A DNA stretch of 52,343 nt from DAONFI01 sp035403485 (GCA_964536835.1 CAZIAZ010000015.1:1-52343); one strand, 5' to 3'; shown: positions 33,896-43,574, counted from the stretch's first letter. A program made the numbers and translations. Notes: a model not told the origin generated them from the sequence alone.

Positions 33896-36532
33896 ATGTC
33901 ACTTAATCCCGACGTACAGGCTGATACGCCAGCCATGCGGCAGTACAGAACGTTCAAGGAGCAGTATCCGGATTACGTTCTGCTGTTTCGCATGGGCGAT
34001 TTTTACGAGACGTTTTACGAGGATGCGAAAATAGCATCCCGCACGTTGGGCCTTACGCTGACCAGCCGCAGCAAGGGCCCCAATGCCGTTCCGTTAGCCG
34101 GCATACCGTATCATGCGTTGGACAATTACCTGGGCCGTCTGATTCAAGCCGGCTATCGCGTCGCTCTGTGCGAACAGATAGAAGACCCCAAAGAAGCCAA
34201 AGGCGTCGTCAAACGCGACGTTGTAAGGCTGATAACGCCCGGCACTCTTACCGATGAAACACTGCTGGAACAGCGGGAGGGCAATTATCTTGCCGCCATT
34301 TTTTCCGTCGGCAGAAAACCTCAAAACTGCGACTCGCCGTCTGTCGGCCTTGCGTGGGTTGAGCTTTCCAGCGGAGCGTTCTGGGCCATGCTTGCTCCGG
34401 CGCAGACGGCGCTGGATGAACTTGTGCGCATAAATCCTGCCGAGGTCATTTATCCCGAAGGCAGCGAATACGACCAGCCCAAATGGCGCGACCACGCCAA
34501 GCAGGTCATCGGCTGTGCATTTTCTTCGCGTGCGCCGTGGGCGTTTGATAAAAATTCATCCGTTCAGACTTTGCACAATCATTTTCATACCGCTACGCTT
34601 GCCGGATTCGGCTTCGATGAATGGGACGAGTCCGTCTCCGCTGCGGGAGCGATAATAGAATATTTGAATGAGACGCAGAAAACCGCGATGGGCCATATTT
34701 GTGAACTTCGCAGATTTGAGCGTCGCGACTATATGGCTATCGACGGCAATACTTTGCGATGTCTTGAAGTTTTGCGGACGCTGCGCACCAATTCGCGACA
34801 GGGCAGCCTGCTTGCGTGTATAGACCGTACTAAGACAGGTATGGGTGCGAGGCTGCTTGAACGGTGGTTGACGTTTCCGCTAGTCTGCTATTCATCGATA
34901 ATTGCGCGGCAGGATGCGGTGGAATTTTTCATCTCGCGTCGAAAATCGCTCGACGCTCTTCGCGAACTTTTGGGTGATTGTGCGCAGATAGACCGCATAA
35001 CGACCAATATTGCGATGGCTCGCGTACGGCCGCGCGAATTTGTTGCACTGGGCCAGAGTCTGGCTCTTCTGCCGCGCGTGGCGGAATATCTGGACGAAGA
35101 TGCCGACAAACTCGAACTGCTGACCCGATTGCGGCCGGCGATAGAAAATCTGGATGAACCGCTCGCGCTTATTGAAACAGCCATCGACCCCGACTGTCCG
35201 AACGTGGTACGTGACGGCGGAGTGATTCGGAATGGATTTAATGAAGAGCTTGACCGGTTGCGGGCTATCGACCGCGACGGCCAATCATGGCTGGCGGAGT
35301 ATCAGCAGCAGGAATCCCAACGCACGGGTATTCCGCTAAAAGTCGGGTATAACAAGGTTTTTGGATATTATATTGAAATCACTCATACCCATCGCGACAA
35401 AGTTCCTCCGGAATATCATCGCAAGCAAACGCTGAAGAATGCCGAGCGATACATAACCGATGAACTCAAACATTATGAAGCCGAAGTTCTCACCGCCTCT
35501 GAACGTGCCAAAGAAATCGAACAACAGCTTTATGAGCAGGTGCGGGTCTCGCTGTTGCCGTGGATAGAAAAACTTCAACGTGCGGCTGAATCGCTTGCCA
35601 CGCTGGATGTGTTGAGCAGCCTTGCGCAGGTGGCGCTGGAACGCGGATACATACGGCCGGAAATCACGCAGGATAACGTGCTGAACATTGTCGGCGGAAA
35701 ACATCCGGTAGTGGCGGAACTGCTGCGGGAGCAATTTGTGCCCAACGATGTTAAAATGGGCAACGTCAAAGACCGTCTGCTCATCATAACCGGCCCGAAT
35801 ATGGCCGGCAAGAGTACGTATATCCGCCAGGCGGCTCTTTTAACACTGATGGCGCAGACGGGCTGTTATATTCCGGCGGAAAGCGCGATTATCGGCATTG
35901 CCGACAGGCTGTTTACCCGCGTCGGGGCAGCCGACGAACTTGCCCGAGGTTTGTCGACGTTCATGCTTGAAATGGTCGAGACGGCAAATATTCTGAACAA
36001 TGCTACGCAACGTTCGCTTGTAATTCTGGACGAAGTCGGCCGCGGCACGAGTACCTGTGACGGTTTGAGCCTGGCTTGGGCTATTTGCGAATATATCGCA
36101 CTTAACATCAAATGTCGCACACTCTTCGCCACCCATTATCATGAACTGACCGAACTTGAAGATCTTATCGATGGCGTAAAAAATCTCAACATCGCCGTTC
36201 GCGAATGGAAGGGCGACGTGATTTTTTTACATAAAATCATCCCCGGCGGGACGGATCGCAGTTACGGCGTACATGTCGCGAAACTCGCCGGTGTGCCGAA
36301 GGACGTCATCAACCGGGCGCAGGCGATTCTTCCGCAGATGCAGGCGCAACTTGCCGATGTACTCGATATGCCCGACCTTGCCGACAAAGCCCGCGCCGCG
36401 GCTGCTCAGATGAATCTTTTTGCCGATCCTGCCGCGCGCATCGCCGGTGAAATCAGACACGCCGACCTTGATAATATGACTCCGATACAGGCTTACGAAC
36501 TTTTGAGAAAACTTAAAGATGAATTATCCTAA
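33896..36532 (+). CDS. mutS: DNA mismatch repair protein MutS
   Basis: An 878-residue mismatch-recognition ATPase. The N-terminal mismatch-binding domain has FRMGDFYETFYEDA with the Phe-x-Glu wedge, then TLTSRSKGPNAVPLAGIPYH. The core has RMLERW-like GARLLERWLTFPL and YNKVFGYYIEITHTH. The ATPase has Walker A GPNMAGKSTYIRQ, DELARGLSTFMLEM, Walker B LVILDEVGRGTST and FATHYHELTEL. Full length, so functional. It follows the NifU-like gene and converges with the GT-C gene at 36568 with a 35-base spacer. Confidence 0.98.
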   Translation: MSLNPDVQADTPAMRQYRTFKEQYPDYVLLFRMGDFYETFYEDAKIASRTLGLTLTSRSKGPNAVPLAGIPYHALDNYLGRLIQAGYRVALCEQIEDPKEAKGVVKRDVVRLITPGTLTDETLLEQREGNYLAAIFSVGRKPQNCDSPSVGLAWVELSSGAFWAMLAPAQTALDELVRINPAEVIYPEGSEYDQPKWRDHAKQVIGCAFSSRAPWAFDKNSSVQTLHNHFHTATLAGFGFDEWDESVSAAGAIIEYLNETQKTAMGHICELRRFERRDYMAIDGNTLRCLEVLRTLRTNSRQGSLLACIDRTKTGMGARLLERWLTFPLVCYSSIIARQDAVEFFISRRKSLDALRELLGDCAQIDRITTNIAMARVRPREFVALGQSLALLPRVAEYLDEDADKLELLTRLRPAIENLDEPLALIETAIDPDCPNVVRDGGVIRNGFNEELDRLRAIDRDGQSWLAEYQQQESQRTGIPLKVGYNKVFGYYIEITHTHRDKVPPEYHRKQTLKNAERYITDELKHYEAEVLTASERAKEIEQQLYEQVRVSLLPWIEKLQRAAESLATLDVLSSLAQVALERGYIRPEITQDNVLNIVGGKHPVVAELLREQFVPNDVKMGNVKDRLLIITGPNMAGKSTYIRQAALLTLMAQTGCYIPAESAIIGIADRLFTRVGAADELARGLSTFMLEMVETANILNNATQRSLVILDEVGRGTSTCDGLSLAWAICEYIALNIKCRTLFATHYHELTELEDLIDGVKNLNIAVREWKGDVIFLHKIIPGGTDRSYGVHVAKLAGVPKDVINRAQAILPQMQAQLADVLDMPDLADKARAAAAQMNLFADPAARIAGEIRHADLDNMTPIQAYELLRKLKDELS

Positions 36533-36567
36533 TGTTGTTTTACGCCGACGTTGCCGTTTCATCCGGG

Positions 36568-38130
36568 TTATGTTTTAAATTTTTTTGTCATGAGATTCTG
36601 GTCGGTTGCGGCTGGTTTGTTCCAATCCAGGTGATAAATTTCTGCGGCGCCGTAGCCTGGTATGACGAACGTATCTATTTTTGTGCCGAAATTTCGACAG
36701 ACAGCGTCTATGATATTTTTATTTCGCCATGCGGGCATTTTGTCCGGCATGGGTTTTACACCGCCGCTGGTCTGGAAATCATCGCATAGGCGCACAGCGT
36801 ATTCATATCTGCGTTCAAAAATATCTTTCGGTGTCACTTCCCAATTTTTATCCAGCGGAAAATAACCGTAATTAAATTTATCAGCGCCGATTTGCAGGAT
36901 GATGTTGCCATACACTTTCGAGCGTGGGCCGGTTACGGAAGCAATTCTATCCGTCAGAATGTCGATATCGGAACAATGAAATCGCAACATTACGAACATG
37001 CCCGCGAAACATATCAGCAGATAGCTGCAAGCTATCGCACCGGCTAGCCATACCTTCCAGTTTTTAAGGCTGTGTTTATCAAAAAATTTAATGCGAGTTT
37101 TCCACCATATTCGTTGTATGAACCTTGTGAGCAACATTGCGAAAAATGGCGACAGCAACGACAGATAAACTGCGGCGGTATTTACGGTCGTAAACGGCAG
37201 TACCAGCGCGAAAACTATCGGGACAGTCCCGATAATTCTGTCGGCCGGTTTTGATTTGATAAATGCAGCCATTAGTGAACAGGCGTAAAGAATCATTAAC
37301 GGCAGGCCTTTGGGCCATTGAAAATATCTCAGCCATCGGCCGAATTCACTTTGCAGAAGATATGTTACCGACCATGCCTCGCGCAATTTCCCGCCTGTCA
37401 TCTGTGCCGCGAATGAAACGTTCGGATTATTAATTGCCGCGGCAACATAAATCAGGTAAGGCGATACCGTAATGATGAAACTTATCGCCATTACCAGTAC
37501 TGCTTTAAAAAAACTTTCAGGTCGCCGCCAAAGCGTCACGGAAACGAAAATGCATCCGCAAAGAACAAAACCGTTCGGATGAGATAGCGAAGCTATGGCA
37601 CTGCAAATACCGGCTATTATCGGCCACGCCAATTTTCCACGCCCGATTTTAAGCATCATCATTAAGAACAGCATCGCGAATGCAAGGGCAAAGATTTCAG
37701 GCCTTACCCGCCTTGCGATGATGAAAAACCACGGATTTACGGCAACCATTATTGCGCATAGAATCGCTGCGCGGCGTGTGAACAATTTGTGCATAATCGC
37801 ATAAGTTGTACATACCGTTATTACTGCCATCAATACCGATGGTAATCGTGCTGGAATAACTCCGTAGCCGAATATTAGAAAAGAAATGCTGCAAAACAGC
37901 GGCTGAATCAGCTGATTCTGTAAAAAATGCACGTTCGTGCCGCCCCAGCCGTCAATCGCGCCGTTGCGTATGGAACCTTCACGCGCGATATTGTATCCTA
38001 TGGAAGCCTCCCAGCTTTCGTCGCCGTAAAATCGCGGTACGGTTTTGAGATACACGACGCACAGAAGGAGCTCCAGCAATGCAAGCATTATGATATCGAG
38101 CCTGAAATTTTTTTGACTATTAATCATCAT
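36568..38130 (-). CDS. GT-C glycosyltransferase, PMT/ArnT (GT39-like)
   Basis: A 520-residue polytopic enzyme of the ArnT/PMT class, which moves a sugar from a polyprenyl-phosphate donor to an acceptor on the outer face of the inner membrane. The first external loop has the catalytic-type acidic pair in FYGDESWEASIGYNIAREG. About ten to eleven membrane segments follow, then a soluble C-terminal part (about 390-520). The acceptor could be lipid A or protein. It overlaps the end of the EndoIII-like gene by 11 bases, and GAGG lies before its ATG. A second GT-C gene is at 47862. Confidence 0.85.
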   Translation of the reverse strand: MMINSQKNFRLDIIMLALLELLLCVVYLKTVPRFYGDESWEASIGYNIAREGSIRNGAIDGWGGTNVHFLQNQLIQPLFCSISFLIFGYGVIPARLPSVLMAVITVCTTYAIMHKLFTRRAAILCAIMVAVNPWFFIIARRVRPEIFALAFAMLFLMMMLKIGRGKLAWPIIAGICSAIASLSHPNGFVLCGCIFVSVTLWRRPESFFKAVLVMAISFIITVSPYLIYVAAAINNPNVSFAAQMTGGKLREAWSVTYLLQSEFGRWLRYFQWPKGLPLMILYACSLMAAFIKSKPADRIIGTVPIVFALVLPFTTVNTAAVYLSLLSPFFAMLLTRFIQRIWWKTRIKFFDKHSLKNWKVWLAGAIACSYLLICFAGMFVMLRFHCSDIDILTDRIASVTGPRSKVYGNIILQIGADKFNYGYFPLDKNWEVTPKDIFERRYEYAVRLCDDFQTSGGVKPMPDKMPAWRNKNIIDAVCRNFGTKIDTFVIPGYGAAEIYHLDWNKPAATDQNLMTKKFKT

Positions 38131-38785
38131 ATTTGCTTTTCCTCAAAAAATTTTCAAGCGGACAGCCTTTGCAAACCGGTTTTGTTTTGCAGTATTTTTT
38201 CGCGACGGCTACGAGTTGGGCATGATAATCGTTAAACAATTCGGTGTCATGCGGCAGATTGTCTTCGCAGAGTTTTTTCAGGTCATGATAGTCAGCGTCT
38301 TTGTCGCACAAGCCATGCCTGGAAAAAACTCTTCGGGTATACGCGTCGATTACGAATGACGCCTTACCGGCAGCATAAAGTATGATACTATCGGCAGTTT
38401 CCGGCCCGATGCCGCTGATGTCGAGCAGTTCGTTTCTCAAAATTTTCTCAGATTGACGGAACATGTCAGCCAGCCGGCCATGATGATTTTTTTTGACGTG
38501 CGATGTGAAATTCTGCAATCGTTTTGTCTTGATATTAAAATAACCGGCTGGCCGGATAAGTTCCGCCAGTTCTGCCGGCGGCATTGCATCTATTTTTTGC
38601 AGCGAGAGACATCGGTTTTTTTTCAGGTTGGCGATTGCTTTCTCGACATTCTGCCAGCTTGTGTTTTGCGTGAGTATTGCCCCGACGCAGATTTCAAACG
38701 GCGTATCGCCGGGCCACCAGTGCTGATGGCCGAATCGGCAGAACATCAGGCGATACAACTTTAAAAAATCTCTGGCGGGAGTCAT
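38120..38785 (-). CDS. Endonuclease III-like DNA glycosylase, monofunctional type
   Basis: A 221-residue HhH-GPD glycosylase. The helix-hairpin-helix is LLDISGIGPETADSI, the catalytic Asp is in VIDAYTRRVFSRHG, and AILTQNTSWQNVEKAI fits the fold. Two departures from EndoIII matter. The Lys that makes EndoIII an AP lyase (normally GxGRKTA) is Glu here. The C-terminal cluster site reads CKTKPVCKGC, so the fourth Cys is missing. It is probably a base-only glycosylase, perhaps for alkylated bases as in MagIII; that is inference. It lies 12 bases after aroQ. Confidence 0.87.
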   Translation of the reverse strand: MTPARDFLKLYRLMFCRFGHQHWWPGDTPFEICVGAILTQNTSWQNVEKAIANLKKNRCLSLQKIDAMPPAELAELIRPAGYFNIKTKRLQNFTSHVKKNHHGRLADMFRQSEKILRNELLDISGIGPETADSIILYAAGKASFVIDAYTRRVFSRHGLCDKDADYHDLKKLCEDNLPHDTELFNDYHAQLVAVAKKYCKTKPVCKGCPLENFLRKSKYDD

Positions 38786-38797
38786 CGCCGCGCCCCG

Positions 38798-39220
38798 TCA
38801 GTTGTTGATGAAAGATATAAGCGCAAGCATATATGAATCCACTCCGAATCCGGCGATTACGCCTTTGCAGACCGGCGCTATGAGCGAATGGTGACGGAAA
38901 TCTTCACGGGCATGGATGTTGCTGAGATGTATTTCCACCGTCGGGACGGCGACGGCGGATATGGCGTCGCGTATGGCTACGCTCGTATGTGTGTAGGCCG
39001 CGGCATTGAGGATGATTCCATCCGCGCTGCGCGATTGCTGGATGGCAGTCACGATTTCGCCTTCGTGATTCGACTGGACGAATTCAAGTTCCACTTCGCA
39101 TTCTTCCGCTGTCGTGCGCAACAGTTTTTCAATATCGGCGAGCGTGGTTTTCCCATAAATTTCCGGCTCACGTGTGCCGAGCATATTCAGATTCGGGCCA
39201 TTTATTACGCGTATTTTCAT
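38798..39220 (-). CDS. aroQ: 3-dehydroquinate dehydratase, type II
   Basis: A 140-residue enzyme for the third shikimate-pathway step, 3-dehydroquinate to 3-dehydroshikimate. Motifs are INGPNLNMLGTREPEIYG (with the catalytic Tyr and the lid), QSNHEGEIV, ILNAAAYTHTSVAI and EIHLSNIHAREDFRHHS (with the catalytic His). Full length. It is apart from the main aro operon (40946-45819) but supplies the dehydratase that operon lacks. Together they give aroB, Q, E, K, A and C. The EndoIII-like gene follows directly. Confidence 0.97.
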   Translation of the reverse strand: MKIRVINGPNLNMLGTREPEIYGKTTLADIEKLLRTTAEECEVELEFVQSNHEGEIVTAIQQSRSADGIILNAAAYTHTSVAIRDAISAVAVPTVEIHLSNIHAREDFRHHSLIAPVCKGVIAGFGVDSYMLALISFINN

Positions 39221-39307
39221 ATTAAATTTTCCGTGTTTTGAATGTTATGATTTTCTAAAAAAAAACGCCAAAAAATTGACAGGACAGATAATCGTATTCC
39301 TGCTGGC

Positions 39308-40348
39308 CTATTTGCTATCATCCGGTGCCGCGAATTTCGGCAAGGGCGCCGTGTCTTCGTCAAGTCTTTCAGGCACATCAAGTTTTACCGGCTTGATGGA
39401 AGACGGTTCGCTTGTCGGCGAGTCTTCTTCCTGAACTTCGCTCAAAAGTTGCGGGTCAGGTTGTCGTTGGACCGGTTTTTCCACCGGCTCAATTTTTTGA
39501 GGAACTTCTTCGAATGCTTTTTTATCGGACGGATTTGTTGCAGGCAGTATTACCTTTGGTGCAGAGTCGTCTTCCTCTGTCGTAGCTGAAGAGGTATTCA
39601 ATCCTGACGTTTCAACTTTTTTTTCCGGCTGCGGCATTATCGGCAGATGTTCAGGCGAAGTGATAGCCTTTTCCAGGTCCGTTCCTGCGGGGTTGTTTGC
39701 AGGTTTCGCCGGGTGTGTTTCGGTTTCCGTGGCTTGTCCTGGCGGAGATATTGTGATGCGTGCCATGCCGACGTTCACAATCTGGCCGGAAAGTGAAAAT
39801 ATGCAAGACGGCGAAAGACCCGTCACTTCGATTTTTGCCATGCCGCCCGGGATTTTTTTGCATTGCCATATTTTTATGCCGGTTTCGCCGTGCGTTTTTA
39901 TGCCCAGTATTTCGCCGTCACGTTTGACGACGTAATAATGAACTTCACAGTCGTAAAGTTTTTCTCCGACCAGCACGGAATCCCACCCTCGGAAATTATC
40001 CTGCATGCCGTCCTGCGTCAGCAGGCAGTCGTTTTTCTTTACGCGCGCCGGGATGATTACGTCGGTAAACTCAAGCTGGCCTGAACCGCCAGGATTGAAA
40101 ATCTGCGCGCGACGTTTCAATACAGCCTGAGTCAGGTCGAATACCATCAGGTTGGCGCTAATCTGTATTCGTTTTGGATTTTCCGCTGAAGTTTGGAGCA
40201 TTCCTTCAAATTCATATCCGCTGCCGACCGGAAAGCCTTTCCAGGCGGCATATTCGGGATTATCGACTTTGCTGAAATCCATATCGCAACCGCCGACCAG
40301 CATCGCAACGCCGGCTAGCGCTAAACATGTTAACCAGCCATGTTTCAT
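39308..40348 (-). CDS. Putative lipoprotein with Pro/Glu-rich C-terminal half
   Basis: A 346-residue protein I cannot assign. The signal peptide ends in LVGGC at residue 21, an acceptable though not ideal lipobox, so it is probably a membrane-anchored lipoprotein. Residues about 30-210 look folded, beta-rich (MLQTSAENPKRIQISANLMV; DVIIPARVKKNDCLLTQDG). From about 215 it is low-complexity and rich in Pro, Glu, Lys and Thr, hence likely disordered. GGAG lies seven bases before the ATG. It is 87 bases upstream of aroQ on the same strand. Confidence 0.8.
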   Translation of the reverse strand: MKHGWLTCLALAGVAMLVGGCDMDFSKVDNPEYAAWKGFPVGSGYEFEGMLQTSAENPKRIQISANLMVFDLTQAVLKRRAQIFNPGGSGQLEFTDVIIPARVKKNDCLLTQDGMQDNFRGWDSVLVGEKLYDCEVHYYVVKRDGEILGIKTHGETGIKIWQCKKIPGGMAKIEVTGLSPSCIFSLSGQIVNVGMARITISPPGQATETETHPAKPANNPAGTDLEKAITSPEHLPIMPQPEKKVETSGLNTSSATTEEDDSAPKVILPATNPSDKKAFEEVPQKIEPVEKPVQRQPDPQLLSEVQEEDSPTSEPSSIKPVKLDVPERLDEDTAPLPKFAAPDDSK

Positions 40349-40945
40349 GTCCTATCTCCTTAATCGGTCAGCCGGCGAAAATGATGATAACCGGCTTTTA
40401 CTATGTTGCTGCGTGAAGTCCCTAAGGTGTCTCTTCTTGCAGAATTATTCTTTACTTTTTCGCATAATATACTAAAAGTCATCTAATCGGGCAGTTTTGA
40501 TAATTTACTTATCCTATATATCGGCCTGAAATATCGATAAAAATAAGTTTTTTATTCATTCTTTACAGAAAACCACGGGCTTAGAGCATTTTAAACTTGA
40601 TATGCGTCATTTCTGCTGGCTGCAACATCGCTCTGCTGCGTCAGGCTGCATCGGAATACGGGCAGTATTCCTGCTTCGCCTTCCTTGCATAGCTCGTTTC
40701 GCCAACGCATAAAGTGTCGCATCTCAAGTTTAACATGCTCTAGCCGTGGAATTTGCGGAAACAGACAGATTCTTTAGGTCGTCAGGGCATAAATCGTGTA
40801 AAGGGAAGAACTTATTTTTTTACACTTTTGATAAATTGCGTAATGGCGCGGCTGGATGTAACCGTGCATAATTGATTGTTTGAATGGTTATTACAACCTC
40901 AACATTGCCAGATTTCGACGACGTCCATGTTTTTGGTGATGGGTT
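40349..40945. other. 597-base non-coding gap before the lipoprotein gene
   Basis: No credible gene. It contains hairpin element A (40582-40742) and the TIR-element remnant next to aroC (40903-40948). A GTGTAAA...TTTACAC inverted repeat lies near 40798-40827. The part 40349-40580 is AT-rich and should hold the lipoprotein promoter, but I cannot single it out. Confidence 0.6.
40582..40742 (+). repeat. Structured hairpin element, copy A
   Basis: 161 bases, TA at both ends. The arms TAGAGCATTTTAAACTTGA and (reverse complement of the right end) TAGAGCATGTTAAACTTGA match at 18 of 19. Conserved blocks shared with copies B and C are GCGTCA (40638-40643), TTCCTTGC (40681-40688) and TCTCA (40722-40726). 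Between the first two lies a small hairpin GGAATAC-GGGCA-GTATTCC. Confidence 0.75.
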
Positions 40946-40948
40946 CTA
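40903..40948 (+). repeat. 79-bp TIR element, copy 3 (right half, diverged)
   Basis: About 46 bases similar to the right half of the element: ATTGCCAGATTTCGACGACG, then TCCATGTTTTTGGTGATGGG and TTCTA. The left half is not recognisable. The last three bases (CTA) are the aroC stop codon TAG read on the minus strand. Confidence 0.7.
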
Positions 40949-41998
40949 CAAAATTCTGGTTTTCTGGCAGAGTAGAGCGTCAGCCAGCACTATTGCCGCC
41001 ATTGCTTCGGCGACTATTGCAACTCGCGGTGCGACGCAAGGGTCATGTCTGCCGGTTGTGGTTACGGTGGCGGCTTTGCCGTCAAACGTTATGCTTTTTT
41101 GTGGGACGGCGATGGACGGCGTAGGTTTTACCGCCAGCCGCATGATTATATTCTGGCCTGTGGATATTCCGCCGATAATACCGCCGGCGTTGTTGGATTC
41201 AAACCCGTCCGGCGACATCTGGTCATTTGCCTGCTGTCCGGTCATTTCTGGAAATCTGAAACCAGCGCCGAATTCTATGCCTTTGACTGCACCTATGGAC
41301 ATCACGGCGCCTGCCAGTGCGGCGTCGAGTTTTTCAAAAACCGGCTCGCCAAGGCCAGCCGGCACGCCGCAAATGAGCAATTCTATTATTCCGCCGACTG
41401 AGTTACCTTCTTTATTTGCCGCCAGAACAGCCTGTTCGGCTTTGGCGGCGAGGGCAGGGTCAGCGAATCGCAGCGGATGCATTTCGGCGAACGGTATGTC
41501 CGTTACCTTGGCGACAACGCCGCTGATAGCTGTGCAATAGCTGAATATTTTTACCTGCTCACCTAGTATCAGCCGCGCTATCGTACCGGCTGCCACCCTT
41601 GCGAGCGTTTCTCTGCCTGACGAGCGTCCGCCGCCGGGCTGAGGTGCGACTCCGTATTTCTTGTGATACGTGAAATCCGCATGGCCGGGACGGTAAGTGT
41701 TGCGTAAAGAAGCGTAATCTTCGCTGTGAACGTCGGTATTGCGTACAATCAGCGTCAACGGCGTGCCGAGCGTAACGCATTGCGAATCCACGCCGGAGAG
41801 TATTTCAAGTTTGTCAGGTTCTTTGCGGGGCGAGACGAATTTGCTTGTGCCAGGCCGGCGTCTGTTCATGTGCTGCTGAAGGAAGGCCATGTCGATTTTC
41901 AATCCTGCCGGTACGCCGTCCACCACCGCGCCAAGCGCCGCGCCGTGAGATTCGCCAAAAGTGGTTACTCTGAAAATCGTGCCCGTTGAACTCGACAT
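40946..41998 (-). CDS. aroC: Chorismate synthase
   Basis: A 350-residue FMN-dependent enzyme for the last common step, EPSP to chorismate. Motifs are TFGESHGAALG, RRRPGTSKFVSPRKE, RPGHADFTYHKKYG, GGGRSSGRETLARVAAG and ESNNAGGIIGGISTGQNI. The gene follows aroKB with a one-base gap, and its AGGAG sits inside the 3' end of aroKB, so the two are tightly coupled. The stop codon TAG is part of a TIR-element end, so insertion probably reset the C-terminus (KTRIL). Confidence 0.97.
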   Translation of the reverse strand: MSSSTGTIFRVTTFGESHGAALGAVVDGVPAGLKIDMAFLQQHMNRRRPGTSKFVSPRKEPDKLEILSGVDSQCVTLGTPLTLIVRNTDVHSEDYASLRNTYRPGHADFTYHKKYGVAPQPGGGRSSGRETLARVAAGTIARLILGEQVKIFSYCTAISGVVAKVTDIPFAEMHPLRFADPALAAKAEQAVLAANKEGNSVGGIIELLICGVPAGLGEPVFEKLDAALAGAVMSIGAVKGIEFGAGFRFPEMTGQQANDQMSPDGFESNNAGGIIGGISTGQNIIMRLAVKPTPSIAVPQKSITFDGKAATVTTTGRHDPCVAPRVAIVAEAMAAIVLADALLCQKTRIL

Positions 41999-41999
41999 G

Positions 42000-43574
42000 T
42001 CATATCTCCTGTTTTTTTATTGCTCGCGACAGTTCACTGCGGCTGATGTCGCTGACCATCCGCGTTTTGCCCATGCCTTCCAGCAACACGAAAACCAGTT
42101 TACCCTGGCGGATTTTTTTGTCGTTTTCCATTATTGTCTGCGCCTGAGCCAATGAGGGGCAACGCGGCATTTTGGGCACTATACTGTTCAGGGTCGTTTT
42201 TATTCTGTCGGCAAGCTGCGACGATATCAGTCCTCGCGCCAGTGAAAGTTCGACCGCGACAGCCATGCCGGTTGCTATACAGTACCCGTGGCTGGCCTTA
42301 TATTTATTAAAACCTTCGACGGCGTGGCCAAACGTATGGCCAAAATTCAGAATCGCCCGTAACGACGATTCCCTGAAATCCTGTGAAACAACAGCGGCTT
42401 TGGTGCGAGCCGATTCCGCCGCAATCAGGCTGAGCAGAACCGTATCGCCGTCAAGCAGCGCGTCGAGATTTTTTTCTATAATTTCAGCCAGCTGCGCATT
42501 ATAAATCAGGCCTGTTTTGTAGGCTTCCACGAGACCTTCCCGTACGCGCTGAGCCGGCAGAGTGGAAAAAGCCCACGCGTCCAGAACCACGAGCTGCGGC
42601 ACAGTAAAACAGCCGATGATGTTTTTCGTATTTTCGAGATTTACCGCCGCTTTTCCGCCGACAGCAGCATCTACACAGCCCAGCAACGTGGTGCTGACGA
42701 GTACGAATTTTATTCCGCGCTTGAAAGTGAACGCGACATATGCGCCGAAATCCGTCACCGTTCCGCCGCCGACGGCTAACAATACGTCATCGCGATTGAT
42801 TTTGAGTTCAAGCAGTTTTTGATAAAACCTCTTGGCGCTATCGAGCGTTTTTATTCTTTCGCCTGGCGGAAGAATATGAACGTGACAGTCGGGCAGGGCG
42901 GCGTTATATCTCTCGAGGTGAAGTTTTGCGACATTTGAATCCGTGAGAAGCACTACCCGTTGGCCGGCGAGGTTTTTCGAGACGACGGCTGGTGCGTCGG
43001 CGGTGGATATTACCTGCGATTTTTCACCTCCGAGCGAGGCTGTAAATTCGCAGTCAAGTTGCGAAAGCACCTTTTTGGCTATTATTTCCGCTGCCTGCCG
43101 CGGTGAAATTCCGTCCGTATCAACGACTAATTCCGCCGCCTGTTTATATAGTTTGACCCTGGCGGAAAAAAGTTTTTTAGCAGCTGCCGGATTTTGCCAT
43201 AGCGGCCTTGTCTTGCGCGCTGCCGGCCCGACGCGTTTACGACATTCATCAAAAGATGCTCGCAGAAACACAACAAGACCACTATGCCGCATTCGGCGGA
43301 TATTTTCATTCCGCACCACTATGCCGCCGCCGGTCGAAACTACCGCGCGATTCGCACTGGCGATGCATTTGAGCAGCCGAGATTCTATTTCACGAAAACG
43401 CTCTTCGCCGGCTAATTCAAAAATTTTCGTGATTGGTTTTTCAAATAGCGATTCTATTTCGAAGTCCATATCGACGCAACGCCGCCGCAATAGTGCGGCA
43501 AGCTCCGATGCTACGGCACTTTTTCCGCTGCCCATGAATCCGACAAGATATATGTTGCGCAAAATTTTTTTCAA
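42000..43574 (-). CDS. aroKB: Bifunctional shikimate kinase / 3-dehydroquinate synthase
   Basis: A 524-residue fusion. Residues 1-170 are shikimate kinase: P-loop VGFMGSGKSAVAS, DMDFEIE, ERFREIE and STGGGIVV. Residues about 180-524 are 3-dehydroquinate synthase: PPGERIKTL, VGGGTVTDFGAYVAFTFKRG, STTLLGCVDAAVGGKAAVN, EAYKTGLI and the metal-site LNFGHTFGHAVEG. Both halves look intact. The start is TTG with AGGAG seven bases upstream; no nearby ATG fits. It is separated from aroE by 173 bases that carry the tandem repeat, and it is coupled to aroC. Confidence 0.95.
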   Translation of the reverse strand: MKKILRNIYLVGFMGSGKSAVASELAALLRRRCVDMDFEIESLFEKPITKIFELAGEERFREIESRLLKCIASANRAVVSTGGGIVVRNENIRRMRHSGLVVFLRASFDECRKRVGPAARKTRPLWQNPAAAKKLFSARVKLYKQAAELVVDTDGISPRQAAEIIAKKVLSQLDCEFTASLGGEKSQVISTADAPAVVSKNLAGQRVVLLTDSNVAKLHLERYNAALPDCHVHILPPGERIKTLDSAKRFYQKLLELKINRDDVLLAVGGGTVTDFGAYVAFTFKRGIKFVLVSTTLLGCVDAAVGGKAAVNLENTKNIIGCFTVPQLVVLDAWAFSTLPAQRVREGLVEAYKTGLIYNAQLAEIIEKNLDALLDGDTVLLSLIAAESARTKAAVVSQDFRESSLRAILNFGHTFGHAVEGFNKYKASHGYCIATGMAVAVELSLARGLISSQLADRIKTTLNSIVPKMPRCPSLAQAQTIMENDKKIRQGKLVFVLLEGMGKTRMVSDISRSELSRAIKKQEI

